The position numbers were made by a program, and so were the translations under genes. A model generated the notes under the pieces. It was given only the letters and a program-made list of their open reading frames with translations. It ran no database searches and was not told the origin of the DNA. From Dicaeum eximium (taxonomy: Eukaryota; Chordata; Aves; Passeriformes; Dicaeidae), in contig VWZP01002200.1 of the NCBI GenBank assembly GCA_013396995.1, positions 434,001 through 498,000 of the forward strand: a stretch of 64,000 nt of DNA, in the 5' to 3' direction. This document shows, in pieces, positions 52,034 to 62,560 of the stretch. Position 1 is the first letter of the stretch, and every line of letters begins with the position of its first letter.

Positions 52034-52378
52034 TTAACACATAACTGTCACAGAAAAACAAATAGCCCACACAGCATTATCCACTGCAATAGCTAAAATC
52101 TGCTTAAAAGCAGGGCAAGAGTTGGAACAAAATCTCTGCCAATTGTTGGCATTGGCAGAGTACAGTTCCTGGAATAACATTGCATAAGCAGGAGAATTAC
52201 TCATACAAGATAACATGGTCTGAATTTCTATTATTCTGGAATTTGCTGAAACACACAGCTTGGAGAAGACAACCCAGGCTGTTGATGTGTGTGACAATAG
52301 TTGGGAACATTGTCTGTATTTCAGAGACAACATGCTGTCCCCTTCAATAGCATCAGCTCCATATCTCCATATAATCAC
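52034..52378 (-). other. Unexplained 114-codon open frame
   Basis: Minus-strand open frame, 114 codons, beginning with ATG. The composition is less skewed than most chance frames here. It has several Cys, Asn, Ser and Trp, a mid-part EIQTMLSCMSNSPAYAMLFQ, and a hydrophobic C-terminus ending VTVMC. I recognise no family, and see no splice context or polyadenylation signal tied to it. It could be a remnant of a transposable element or simply chance; I do not call it a gene. Confidence 0.2.
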
Positions 52379-52999
52379 TCTAGTTTAAAATTAGAACAGG
52401 AGCCTGTGGCCAGAGAGTTTTAACACTTCTGCAGCACTTAAACAGTCAACATTTGGAAGAAAAAAATGGATCAGGTGATCCATAGAGCATGCACTTTGCT
52501 AGCTGTCAGGAGGTTAATGGTGTGCCTCAAGCACAAGGCTAAATTAGGATGTGAACACCTTAATCTACAGTTGCAAATGCTGACAGCAATGGCACTTCAT
52601 CAACTATTTTTGCAGTCTTATTTGCTGCATATCTCCCTGATTTCTCAAGCCTGTGCCACCAACCTTCCCTCATCTCCACATAAATTAGCTAAATGACCTC
52701 TTGTAACCTGCTTGAAATGAAAATTGTCATCTGAAGGAGAAAAGAGCTGTTCTAAATGTTTGCAGAGAATAGAGAGGGTGTTGAGAATTGCAAGCTTTTC
52801 TGCAATACAAAACCTTCAAAAAGTCCTGTGCCAGAAATTAGTCTTATTTGATATTCAGAGTCAAGTAATGAATAATTTTCCCTAAAAAAAAAAAAAACCA
52901 GCAAAAAAACAACAAAAAAAACTCCAAACCAGCAGATCCCTTCTCTATATTTGAATTTAACATTTTCAGGTCTGTAATGCATTAAAAACCTATGGCTAT
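52379..52999. other. Non-genic sequence with A-rich tract
   Basis: No gene. An A-rich block at about 52884-52921 (A13, then CAGCA7 and CAACA8-like units) accounts for a poly-phenylalanine run in an antisense frame. Confidence 0.55.
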
Positions 53000-53420
53000 T
53001 GCTTAAGAAAAAAATATTTTTGTAGCAGAGCTGAAATTTACATGTTTATTACATGTGCTTTATAGCACAAACTGTGCCTTACTGCTAAAACTGATGGATA
53101 AGAGGTGTCTGAGGAGCCACCATAAATGCATTGGTACTGTGCTCTAAAAAGCTTTATTGCAGGAGTGCATTACACAAAGCTGAATGATAGAGACAGCTTC
53201 AACTTCATGCTGGCACTGTTTGAGGGGGTAGAGAGACACAAACACAAAATAGAAATTAATATATTGCCCACAAGTATAATATTAGCAATTCCCTAATTTA
53301 TTACATGTAGCCCTGAAAAGATTAATTTAAGGGCAGCAACAGAAACAAGTCACAGTGAATTGATCTGGAAGTTCATTTTCTCCTCCAGGATAGCTGCCTC
53401 TGAAGACATGACATGAAGTT
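53000..53420. promoter_or_regulatory. Candidate conserved non-coding element
   Basis: AT-rich block with TTACATGTTTATTACATGTG (two ACATGT palindromes around TTATT) at about 53038-53057, ACCATAAATGCATTGG, AGAAATTAATATATTGCCC, and TTAGCAATTCCCTAATTTAT. No gene or transposon explains it. Texture-based inference. Confidence 0.3.
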
Positions 53421-54457
53421 TTACCTAAACAGCAAAGTTCCTGATAACCTTATCACAAGTCCTATGGCCCATCAGGTAGGAGAGGGGGATATCACCTCAC
53501 TTCACCTGCTCTTAGACAGGGACAGCAGAGAAATAGAAGGCTCTCAGTCAGGGTGCAAGAAATATGACACTGATGGTGAGGAGGATTATGATAAGACTTA
53601 TGGCTAATAACAGTATCTAAATATTTCCAATGCAGTATATAATACGCTAAAGGTTTATATTATAAAGTCTTGTCTAAGGTCTGGCTAGAAATGTACAGAT
53701 TTGCAGTCTTTGGCCCTGCAGAAGTCACAATAACAAAACACCTATGGAGCTACTTAAGAATTTGATCTGTGTGTGATCAATCTTAGAGCTTGCTTTTACT
53801 CACCCACCCAAAAGTGAGTGCTCCTCATCTCTGTGAGTGTCCCATCTTTGGTCTGGATGTACCCTGCAGGCATCACTGTCAGGGTGCAGAATACACCTGG
53901 AAGCTTCCTGCAACCCTGGAAGCCCAGTTTGCACAGTCAGCCCAATCTCCAGCAGCATTTTATACCCTTTGGAATGGTGATGTGTACCCAAATGAGTTGC
54001 AATGGCCACAGCTTCCTCACCTCTGCAATGCATTTATTACCTGAGCATCCAGACAGCTCCTCCTGCCATTCCCACCTGCTGTTCTTAGGACAATTACCAC
54101 CATGTATCCTTATCCTGGGACAACTCACACTGTCCATCAGTGACAGGGAGAGGGGGGTGTGAATATGTGGGGCAGGATACAAGAGAAGATCTGACCACCC
54201 TTCCTTGCCTGAAGTCACAACAACTCAAGATGCCAGTGGCCTTCTCCACTTCCAGGGCACGCATCTGCCTTCCACACCCAGCTCCTCAATAACTCTACTA
54301 AAAATTAAGAACCCTAGGAACTTGCAAAACCCATTTGCTCTAGCAAACTGCAGTATCTCCTTCTTGCTTATGTCTGCTTCCTCAGGAGGAAGGGAGGCTA
54401 TAGAGCAGGCAACATGGGCAAAGGCAAAATATAAAGGAACATGACTGCCCTGAAAAT
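53421..54457. other. Unidentified moderately GC-rich sequence
   Basis: The region 53780-54440 is GC-richer than its surroundings, has overlapping open frames on both strands (up to 114 codons) and a TTTTATACCC TATA-like word at about 53957. The texture is like an old LTR or other transposon, but I recognise no family and cannot set boundaries. Confidence 0.3.
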
Positions 54458-54670
54458 CCTCATATTCAACGTGCTGTTAACCAGGACCCCAGGTCCCTTT
54501 TCAAGTTCTGCTCGCCATCATCTCATTCCCTAGTCTGTACACACATCCAGAGTTGCCCCATCCCAGTGCAGCATCCAGCACTGGCCCTTGTTTTATTTAT
54601 CTCTATGTATTATGGAGTGTCCCTGTAATGCACTTACGCAATTCTATGCGAACTGTGTTAAATTTCATCC
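54458..54670 (-). mobile_element. CR1 LINE internal fragment
   Basis: Minus-strand CR1 from the reverse-transcriptase ORF: CATATTCAACGTGCTGTTAA, CCAGGACCCCAGGTCCCTTT, TAGTCTGTACACACATCCAG and AGTTGCCCCATCCCAGTGCA follow CR1 order up to the CCCTTGTT at about 54590. The next CR1 words (TGTTAAATTTCAT) appear only at about 54656-54668, so some 65 bases between look like an insertion or scrambled sequence. The 3' limit is approximate. Confidence 0.82.
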
Positions 54671-57424
54671 CTAGCCAAGTCATAAAACCAGACTATAGAG
54701 AAAGAAAAATACTCATGTTCTCAGGGTCACCTTGTTTCAGAAAGGCCATTAATACAAGGTTGCTAAGCAAGTACTTACAGTTATGCCTGAAGATTCCCTT
54801 CAAATAATTATTTTCTAGATTGAAATCAAATCAAAAAAGAAAAACTAGTATTCTTGTCCTTTGATTCTAAGTATAGCAAGACCCAGCAAAGATTTAAGTG
54901 TCCTACAAGGGAAAACTTTCTAGTTTAAATTTAGAGTACTTCCTCCATATATAATTCACTGTGAAGATGTTCCTTTTTGCACACTTGCCACAGGGCTATT
55001 GCTAGCACCTTTTGCTCTGAGATCCTTGGACTCATAGCAACTCAGTTCAGGTAGCTCTGGCCTCAGTATTCACTTGTTTTCAGTAAGTCAGAGAGAGAGT
55101 GTTCCCAGATCCCATGGAAGCTTTGGAAGGGACTGTTGTGCACAGCCATCAAATCTATGCTCTAGTTTTTGCACACTCCTCAGATGGACACATGGTTTGA
55201 AAGAACACAGTGATTCCAATGGTTTTCATCACTTTTCCAGAGCCTGGTGAGATACCCCCAGAATCACTAACATCTCACTAGTTTCATAGAGATGCAGCAA
55301 AAGAGAAGTTTCAGAGAAGTGAAAGACTCATGTCAGCCTAAGCAGCAGAGAGTGCTCCACCTGATATTTCCCCATGTAATGGTGAGGGGCTTATTTACAT
55401 TAGTTATTCAGAGCAGTAACCAAAGGCAAACCTCCCACAGCAGCTTTGCCAAGTATTTTGCTGCCAGAGAAATTTTCATCTCTTTGGCGATTCCAGACCA
55501 GCAGCAGAAGATGTAAGAAGATAACTTTCATTATTACAATAGAATGTTTTTTCATAGCAGTTGTTACCCCATTTGGAAAATACTGCTTGATATCCTGTAA
55601 TCCCTCTGTATCTGTCATTTCAGTTTATTAGTTTCTCAAGTATATTCAAAGCTGTAAATGGAGAAACTGAGCTGTCCATGTTTCAAATTGAAAATGGGAG
55701 ACAACTGACAAAATATTATGTAGCTGTTCCAGTTTAATAATCCCACATGGACAGACAATGCATCTACTATTCCTTTAGAAGCTTATTTCCCAAACTTGGT
55801 TATCATGCAGATGGTAAAATCTATTCTTTGAGGGTCAGGATTAAAGCCAATGGAAAGTACCATGTAATTCTTTGAGGAAAAATAGCTATTACTGCTACCT
55901 GGAAGGTAATATCTATTTCCAATAAAAAACACCCTACATTTTTTGCCAGCTAACGTTTTCCCAAACCTTCCTAAGCAGCTAAACTTTAAAAAATAATCTA
56001 ATTTCAGACACTGCACAGAAGCAGCAAACAAGTAAAGGTCAACATTACCACAAATGCTTTCCATGCTATATAATCCAAATAAACAGATGCCCTTACATGG
56101 AGGACATTACCTCTCTTTTAAGTCCCAAGTGCCTCAGTGCCCAAAGCAGGACTTGGACACCCAGTCTGCCAAAACTCAAAAGTGAATGAAGAACTTCTGC
56201 ACATGCCAAAGCTTTCCCAGCACAAGAAACCAAACTCCCTCTGTGCCCAGCCTTCACAAGGACTCAGCACAGGTGGAGTTATGCCTAGGTCCTGTGAAGG
56301 GTCCTGGCATCCTTACTCTAGCCAGAGAAATGGACATATTCCCCAGAGCTCACTGACACGATGCATCAATCAAGCAACACAACTGATCTAACAGCTGCAC
56401 TAGAAAAAAAAAATACAGACCCCTCTGTGGCATCTCTCCAGCATGCCAGAACATATGTAAAAATTGGCTAATGGTCTAAAACCAGAAAAATATTATCCCA
56501 GTGTGTCTTAGAATAAGTTCATAATATTTATTACTTTGGAAATTATTAATTCATATAGAAGGTGCACTTTTATTTTTACTGGTGAAAAAAGGCATTTATT
56601 TTAACCCTACCATTAAAATACACTTGTTAAATGCAGCAGCAGTGCATTGTTGAGGACAAATGAATTTAAACATAAGGCTGACTCCATAAAACATCAGAAT
56701 TACCCTTCCAAAGCAAAAAATGCTTTAAGGACATTTAAGTCTTTAAAAACAAAATTAGTCAGTGACTTAGAACATGATCTTTTTATCACAAAAAAAAATG
56801 CAGTTCTCTGCCTCGGCTGTATTTCCACTATTTATATACCTGCAAAACAGGCAGGGGCCAAAGTTGCACTTTTTATTATTCCCCTCATCTACAGAACTGG
56901 CTAACACTCAGTTTTACCTGAAGGAATTTGCAGACTTAAGAAGGTATGACCTGCTCGCCCGCTCACGGAAGCAAACTGTGATTATCAAAGGGAAATCCAT
57001 GGGGCACTCACCATTAAAAACTGAATTAACAAGGCATTCTGCATTTTCTCTGTAGAATTTTCTTTGAGGGAAGATTCAAGGGTTGCTCTGAACACAGCAG
57101 CTCAATAAATGCATTGCAGTGTCACAGCAAACCTTCCAAAGCACATCCTGACCCACACATTGGCACAGTGCCACACCAAGGCAGGCACGTAGCACTTGCT
57201 AGCAAGGAACAGTACAATGCCAGACAAGGCCCTAAAGTTCCTCAGAAACTGGACCTTGGCCAATCTGTCCAGATAAAACAAACACAGCTTTGAGCAACAG
57301 TCCAGGAGGATCCTCCACACAGAAAAGCATCAGGCATGTTTGCCTCCTAGCCCGTCCCAAGAAGCTCAGATTGGAGCACAGCCCAGTACTTTGTCAGGTC
57401 TCAGCAGGCAGAGGTGGTTCCTGA
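54671..57424. other. Non-genic unique sequence
   Basis: No gene or repeat recognised. Open frames of 72-93 codons occur on both strands without domain signatures. An A10 run lies near 56404-56413. Confidence 0.55.
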
Positions 57425-57470
57425 GGTTTCCCTGACATTACAGCCAAAAGGAGGGGTTTCCCTGACATTA
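57425..57470 (+). repeat. Direct duplication, 30-base period
   Basis: GGTTTCCCTGACATTA occurs exactly at 57425-57440 and 57455-57470. The 14 bases between begin CAGCC, and GGGCC follows the second copy, so the duplicated unit is about 30 bases with a diverging second half. Confidence 0.93.
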
Positions 57471-58379
57471 GGGCCAGAACACTCATTTCTACTCTCAGGG
57501 AAAGATTAGAGTCTGCTGGGGTGGAGGTGGGGGGAATTGGTGGGTTTTTTGTACAATACAGCTTTTACCCCAAAGTTAATGCACTCCTCACAGACCTTTT
57601 TGGCTAGAAGGTATGGTGTTTTAAATCCAGATTCCCTGTAGGGGGATACACACTATCAAGATCTTTGAGCAACTCACCATTGCAGACAGCAGGGAATTCT
57701 GCTCAAAAAAGAAATCAATGGCATAACCAAGCCTATGGTTGTTGGGACTGCTCTATATATATTGCTTTATAGCTTTTAAATGAATCCTGACATTGATCCT
57801 CAAAAAATAATGAAAAATTAAATGAAAAAGCAAAAAAGATGACAAAATACTGCAGTCAAAAGGCTGGTAAGGCCAAAGACAGTAACGTATTGCAGTGCTG
57901 GAATATTAAATGTAGAATCCTGAAAGTACCATAAAATAACTTTGCTGGAAGCCCAGCAGGTGTTTGTGGGATCTGTCTGCATACTTTAATTATTTATTGT
58001 AGAAACAGTCTTAAATAGAGTAGGGCTACCACTATCACAAGTGAAGGACTACAGAAAACTAGCCAAAGGGAAGACATTTGATATGTGAAATCCTTCAAGA
58101 ACCTCTCCATTATTAAAAGGAAAGGGACCAGATTTCCTAAATCCTTCAAGTACATGAACAATCTTACCTATTCGGTGCAAAAAAACTAGCCAAGCACAGA
58201 AGCTTTGCCAATATGCCAGTCCCAGAAGCAACAAAAAGAAAATCCAATTTTACTGGCTAAGAAGCCACCCCTGCATCTCGAAGCTTTAATGGAGTAGTGA
58301 TAAATTGCACCAAAGTGGATCTGGCCCAGTCCTTTCAATGCAACACTATTGATTTACTCCTGCAGCACAAGTAGCCCAC
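57471..58379. other. Non-genic unique sequence
   Basis: No gene. A G-rich patch at about 57518-57546 (GGGG, GG, GGGGGG, GGTGGG) precedes a T6 run; it falls short of a canonical four-run quadruplex. The rest is AT-rich and featureless. Confidence 0.5.
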
Positions 58380-58905
58380 CAGATTCTGACATTGAAATAT
58401 GATCTCCTTTAATGACGCCCTCTCTTAGTAATATCTTCCAGCTCTCTCTGTTATTCATTCTGGGATTTAGATTTAATTTGGGTGCTGTTATGTTGCATAT
58501 ACTTTTATTGTGCTCTGTTTACAAAATGATTCTTGCAATTAATTACAGTAATGAGATCATTGCTAAAAGAGTCAGAATACTGATTAGATAATTAATGATT
58601 GGTTGTTTTTTGTAGCATTTTATTGAATATATACTCCAGGTTTGTCTCTCCCCTTTCCTTTTTTGGTCTTTCTTGCCTTAGTTCTAATAGGTAATTGAAT
58701 AAATGATTAGTGGGAAAGTAGATGACATGAATCATATTTAACCCCTTGGCACTTAGACAGGAATCCAGAGTAATATAATGTGAGGAATATAAGAAATCAA
58801 TGTCTTTGGTATTTTCATTGTAGTAATTACAGGCTGAAAATAGTTTTAAATCAGACATTAGTTCAAAATTGTCAAGTAGGCTGGACCTGACATAAGGAGT
58901 CTCTC
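58380..58905. promoter_or_regulatory. Best candidate conserved non-coding element
   Basis: About 500 bases with very high density of homeodomain-type cores: CAATTAATTA at 58536-58545, GATTAGATAATTAATGATTGG at 58582-58602, AATTGAATAAATGATTAGTG near 58693, and GTAGTAATTACAGG near 58822, plus TTTAATGACGCC near 58410. The sequence is complex rather than repetitive. A 137-codon minus-strand open frame overlaps it (58592-59005) but has no recognisable domain. I infer a distal enhancer-like element; conservation with other birds or mammals would be decisive. Confidence 0.35.
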
Positions 58906-60055
58906 TGTAGAAGCAAGTGATATTAAAATAGCTCCTGCCAACAAGAACAAGACTGCTCATCCTGAAAAGGGGCTCACCAGGACACAGCAGAGCTTGACCA
59001 CTCAAACTAACGTGGCCAAGTTTACAATCAAATGGCTGACCATGGGAAAAACCTTTTGTTTCTGGGCCTGGAATGGGCAGAAAAGATCAGGTCACCCTTC
59101 CCCTACTCTCAGTAACCTCCCATGAAACATTCAGCAATGCCAAAAGCCTGTCACTCTTCAGGGCCAAGACACACCACAGGCAATAACACTCCTGCCATGA
59201 ACTGCATGATGAACTAGCGCAGTCAAATTCCAGACTGATCAAAACCACACATCCAAATGCCACTGACTCCATCTGGTTTGATTTCAAGACTAGATTGACT
59301 AAAGGCACAAAAGTGAGCACTCAGCCTATGCATATATTATATTACAGTCTAATTAAGATAACTCCCATCGACTTCAGCCTCAACACGAGAGTCAAACACA
59401 CAGATCTCCAGTAGAAATAAAGAAAATGAGGAACCTGTCTCCAGGCCAGCAAAGTAAAAACGCTGCCAGCTGTCTTCTCTTGGTCAAGCCCCAGAGAGAG
59501 TCCACTTGATATCTTGGTACACTTCAGATCCCATAGCAAAAACCAGCCTGTATTTAGATAATTGGTCAAATTTCTTCTGCAAAAATTAGCCAAAGTAAAG
59601 GGGCTGGGCAGCCTTAACTACTATCTTTTTGAAAAAGTAGAGCATGCTTTCCCGGTTATTTGGCTTGTTTCAAGTCTCAAATTTTTAATTAAAAAGGGTT
59701 TTCAGAGTTTTGTTGAAGTGTTTCATTTTTCTTGAGTAGCTGAAAAGAATGAGCAAGAAAAGCTATCATAGTTTACTTTCAGCTTCTAATGTTGCCAACC
59801 AGGTGAAATACAGACTAAGTTATCATGAGAGACGGGCAAGTTCCATTTATTCATAGGGACAAAGGTCTAAAATAAAAGTTATGTTGTCACAGAAGGAATT
59901 GTGGTAGTTCCCAAATATTCTGTAGAAAAAAACATCAAGCCTTGATCAATCTCCATCTGTCCCACAATGACTTTCATGTGATTTTCAATGCCAATAAGCT
60001 CACATGGCATTCCCAGCAAAACACAAGACCAGACAACACTTGAACTTGGTCCTGC
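58906..60055. other. Non-genic unique sequence
   Basis: No gene or repeat recognised. Minus-strand open frames of 77 and 83 codons (59087-59320, 59342-59593) carry no motif. Confidence 0.5.
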
Positions 60056-60828
60056 AATTGCATGGAGTTCCAACAAGCCCACGTGCCAGGTCCTGCCCTG
60101 TGGCCACAACTACCCCAAGTATTGCTCCAGGCTTGGGCAGAGTGGCTGAAAAGCTGCCTGGCAGAAAAGGACCTGGGGGTGCTGGTCAACAGCAGCTGAA
60201 CACGAGCCAGCTGTGCCCAGGTGGCCAAGAAGGCCAGCGGCATCCTGGCCTGTATCAGCAATAGTGTGGCCAGCAGGAACAGGGCAGTGATTGTCCCCCT
60301 CTATTCAGCACTGGTGAGGCTGCTCCACAATTCCTGTGTTCAGTTCTGGGCCCTCACAACAAGAAGGACATTGAGGTGCTGTAACTTACCAGGAGAAGGG
60401 CAACAAAACCCTGGAAGGGTCTGGATCATAAGTCTGATGAGGAACAGCTGATAGACCTGGGATTGTTTAGCCTGGAGAGAAGGTTCAGGGGGGACTTTCT
60501 CATTCTCTACAACTATCTGAAAGCAGCTTGTAGCAAGGTGTGGTCAGCCTCTTCTCACCAGTCAGAAATGGTAGGACAAGACAAAATGGTCTCAAGTTGC
60601 ACCAGTGAACGTTTAGATTGGATATTGGGGAAACTTCCTTCAAGGAAAGGGTGGTCAGGCATTGGAACAGGCTGCCATGGGAAGCAGTGAAATCACAATC
60701 TCTAGTCAGAAAGGTGTGCATGTGGCACTTAGGGACAAGGTTTAGTGGTGGACCCAGCAGTGCTGATGTTAATGGTTTGACTATTTTAGAGGTCTTTTCC
60801 AACCTTAACAATTCTATGATGATTCCAC
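60056..60828 (+). mobile_element. CR1 LINE, 5'-truncated copy with decayed RT C-terminus
   Basis: The longest transposon copy in the window, about 770 bases in plus orientation. It covers the C-terminal end of the CR1 reverse-transcriptase ORF and the 3' untranslated region. Recognisable peptide blocks in order are [14 protein letters not shown] and [11 protein letters not shown] (60230s-60310s), [10 protein letters not shown] and LYNYLK (60470-60525), and [13 protein letters not shown] (about 60640-60680). These fall in three different frames, so at least two frameshifts have occurred, and in-frame stops are present. It ends with GAGGTCTTTTCCAACCTTAA and the terminal repeat ATTCTATGATGATTCC (60811-60826). 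The catalytic reverse-transcriptase core and the endonuclease domain are absent, so it cannot move on its own. Confidence 0.95.
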
Positions 60829-61989
60829 TACTGAACCAAAACACCCAGATCACAGCACATGCCATGCCAACCTAGTTTGAATACACTCTGACATGGATTT
60901 AATGAACAAAGATGAATTATCCTGTCTCCAGATACTACCAAAGACACAGGCCTCCACAGATAAATTCCTACAAGACAGACCTATTGACTCATGGACAAAC
61001 AGATTAAGCAATCAAATGTCCAAGGCACATAACTTTCTCATCATCCTCTTGTACTTCTTTAGCTGTCAGCTCAGTAGCTTCCCAATGAAACACAGGTATC
61101 TTACAATTCATTTTCAGAAGAGAAACTAGTAGGAGAAAAGTCAGCAAGATTTCTCTCCAGCCACCACCAAACAAGAAGCATTACCAAATGGCTAGGAGAG
61201 GCATACATTTGAGGGAAGTTACATATTGCACACAATTTTTTTCTACACAGCATGATTATAGATAATTAGCATACATGATTGCTAAGAACACAATTATAAG
61301 ACCCTGGATAGAGCTGGACTTCGCAAGAATCCAATTCAAATCAGGGGGTATGAGGGTCACAATCTGTTCTGATTATATCATATGTTATGGATGCTTCCAA
61401 TATGTTTAAGATGAGGAACAGGATTACTACTAATACAACACAAGGTTTTTCATGAGCTACAGAAGCTGGCTATCTTGGAGTAAAATCAAAGTCTAGCAAC
61501 ATGGCTGGTTTGGTGAGAATAGTTAAAGTTGCTCAAGATGCTTTTTGATAACATACAGCACCTAACACCTGATGAGTCATTGCCTTAAGATATTGAGGGA
61601 TTAACATCTACCTTGAATGAGAGAAAGCATACAAAGGATTTGATTTTATTTTATTTATAACTGTCCTGCAGTTACACAACAACCTGTGGCAAGCTGCTGG
61701 CAGCTTGCCTGCACTCTAACCACATCTATCTTGTACTCCTGCAAAGTAGTTTTTTGCATACAAGATTTGACTGCCTTCTACAGTTCCCAGATGAGAGCTA
61801 GACCCTTACACTCACTTTAACTCACCTTCTATGACCAAGGTCTGAATGAACTGCACAGCAAACCAGAATTACATTTAAGGGGTTTTTTTGACATTTCTGG
61901 ATACTGCTTTTGTTGAACACTTGCTTGCAAACTACCGAAGAAGGTACCATAGAAGAAGACTCCATGTCTGGCCCTTCATTCTTGCAATG
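60829..61989. other. Non-genic unique sequence
   Basis: No gene or repeat recognised between the CR1 end and the next repeat. A 78-codon plus-strand open frame (60893-61129) is unremarkable. Possible extension of the following repeat upstream of 61990 cannot be settled. Confidence 0.5.
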
Positions 61990-62560
61990 ATATTCAAAGA
62001 AAGCCATTGCTCCAGCATGGGTCCCTTCCATAGGGTGCAATACTTGAAGAACAGGCTGCTCTGGCATGACTCTTCCACAGGGTCACCAGTCCTGACAGCA
62101 AACTGCTCCAGTGTGGGGTCCTCTCTCCAGAGAGACACAGGTCCTGCCAAGGAGGTTGCCCCAGCATGGCCTCCCAATGGGGTAACAACCTCCTTTGGGC
62201 ATTCCACTTGCTCCACTGTGGACCTCGAGCTGCCTCACCATTGTCTTGCCTGTGGGCTGCAGGGGAATCACAGCTCTGAGGCCCAGAGATCTCCTGCCCC
62301 TCCTTCTTCACTGACCTGTGTCTGCACGGCTGTTCCTCTCACATGTTCTCACTGCTCTCCCTGGCTGCATTTGCTGTTGCACAGCTATTTCCCCCATTCT
62401 TAACTCTGTTATCCCAGAGGTGCTATCACTGGCACTTGGTGAGCAGCGGGTCCCTCTCTGAGACAGCTGGCATTGGCTCCACCAAACATGGGGGAAGCTG
62501 ATACCCCCTTAGCACAGATCCTGTAGCCCCCTCTACTACACAACCCAAGCCACCTCCCAC
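61990..62560. mobile_element. Avian interspersed repeat with about 50-base internal periodicity
   Basis: GC-richer block I recognise from memory as a dispersed bird repeat, probably derived from an endogenous retrovirus or LTR element; its family name and sense strand are uncertain. Five related motifs of the form TGCTCCAGCATGGG lie at about 62007, 62055, 62102, 62155 and 62207, spaced 47-53 bases. Downstream come GTCTTGCCTGTGGGCTGCAG, TCCTTCTTCACTGACCTGTG, GTTCTCACTGCTCTCCCTGG, TAACTCTGTTATCCCAGAGG and GCTGGCATTGGCTCCACCAA in familiar order. A 171-codon plus-strand frame (61888-62403) and several antisense frames are open because of composition. Confidence 0.65.

Noticed and set aside
57518..57546. 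G-quadruplex element
   Set aside because: Only about three separated runs of three or more G are present, so it does not meet the usual four-run pattern.
58592..59005. 137-codon minus-strand open frame as an exon
   Set aside because: Overlaps a motif-dense non-coding candidate. No recognisable domain; translation is consistent with a chance frame, so the non-coding explanation is preferred.
61888..62403. 171-codon plus-strand open frame as a gene
   Set aside because: Lies within a dispersed bird repeat with several antisense frames also open. Openness is explained by GC-rich composition; no start context, splice signal or domain supports coding.
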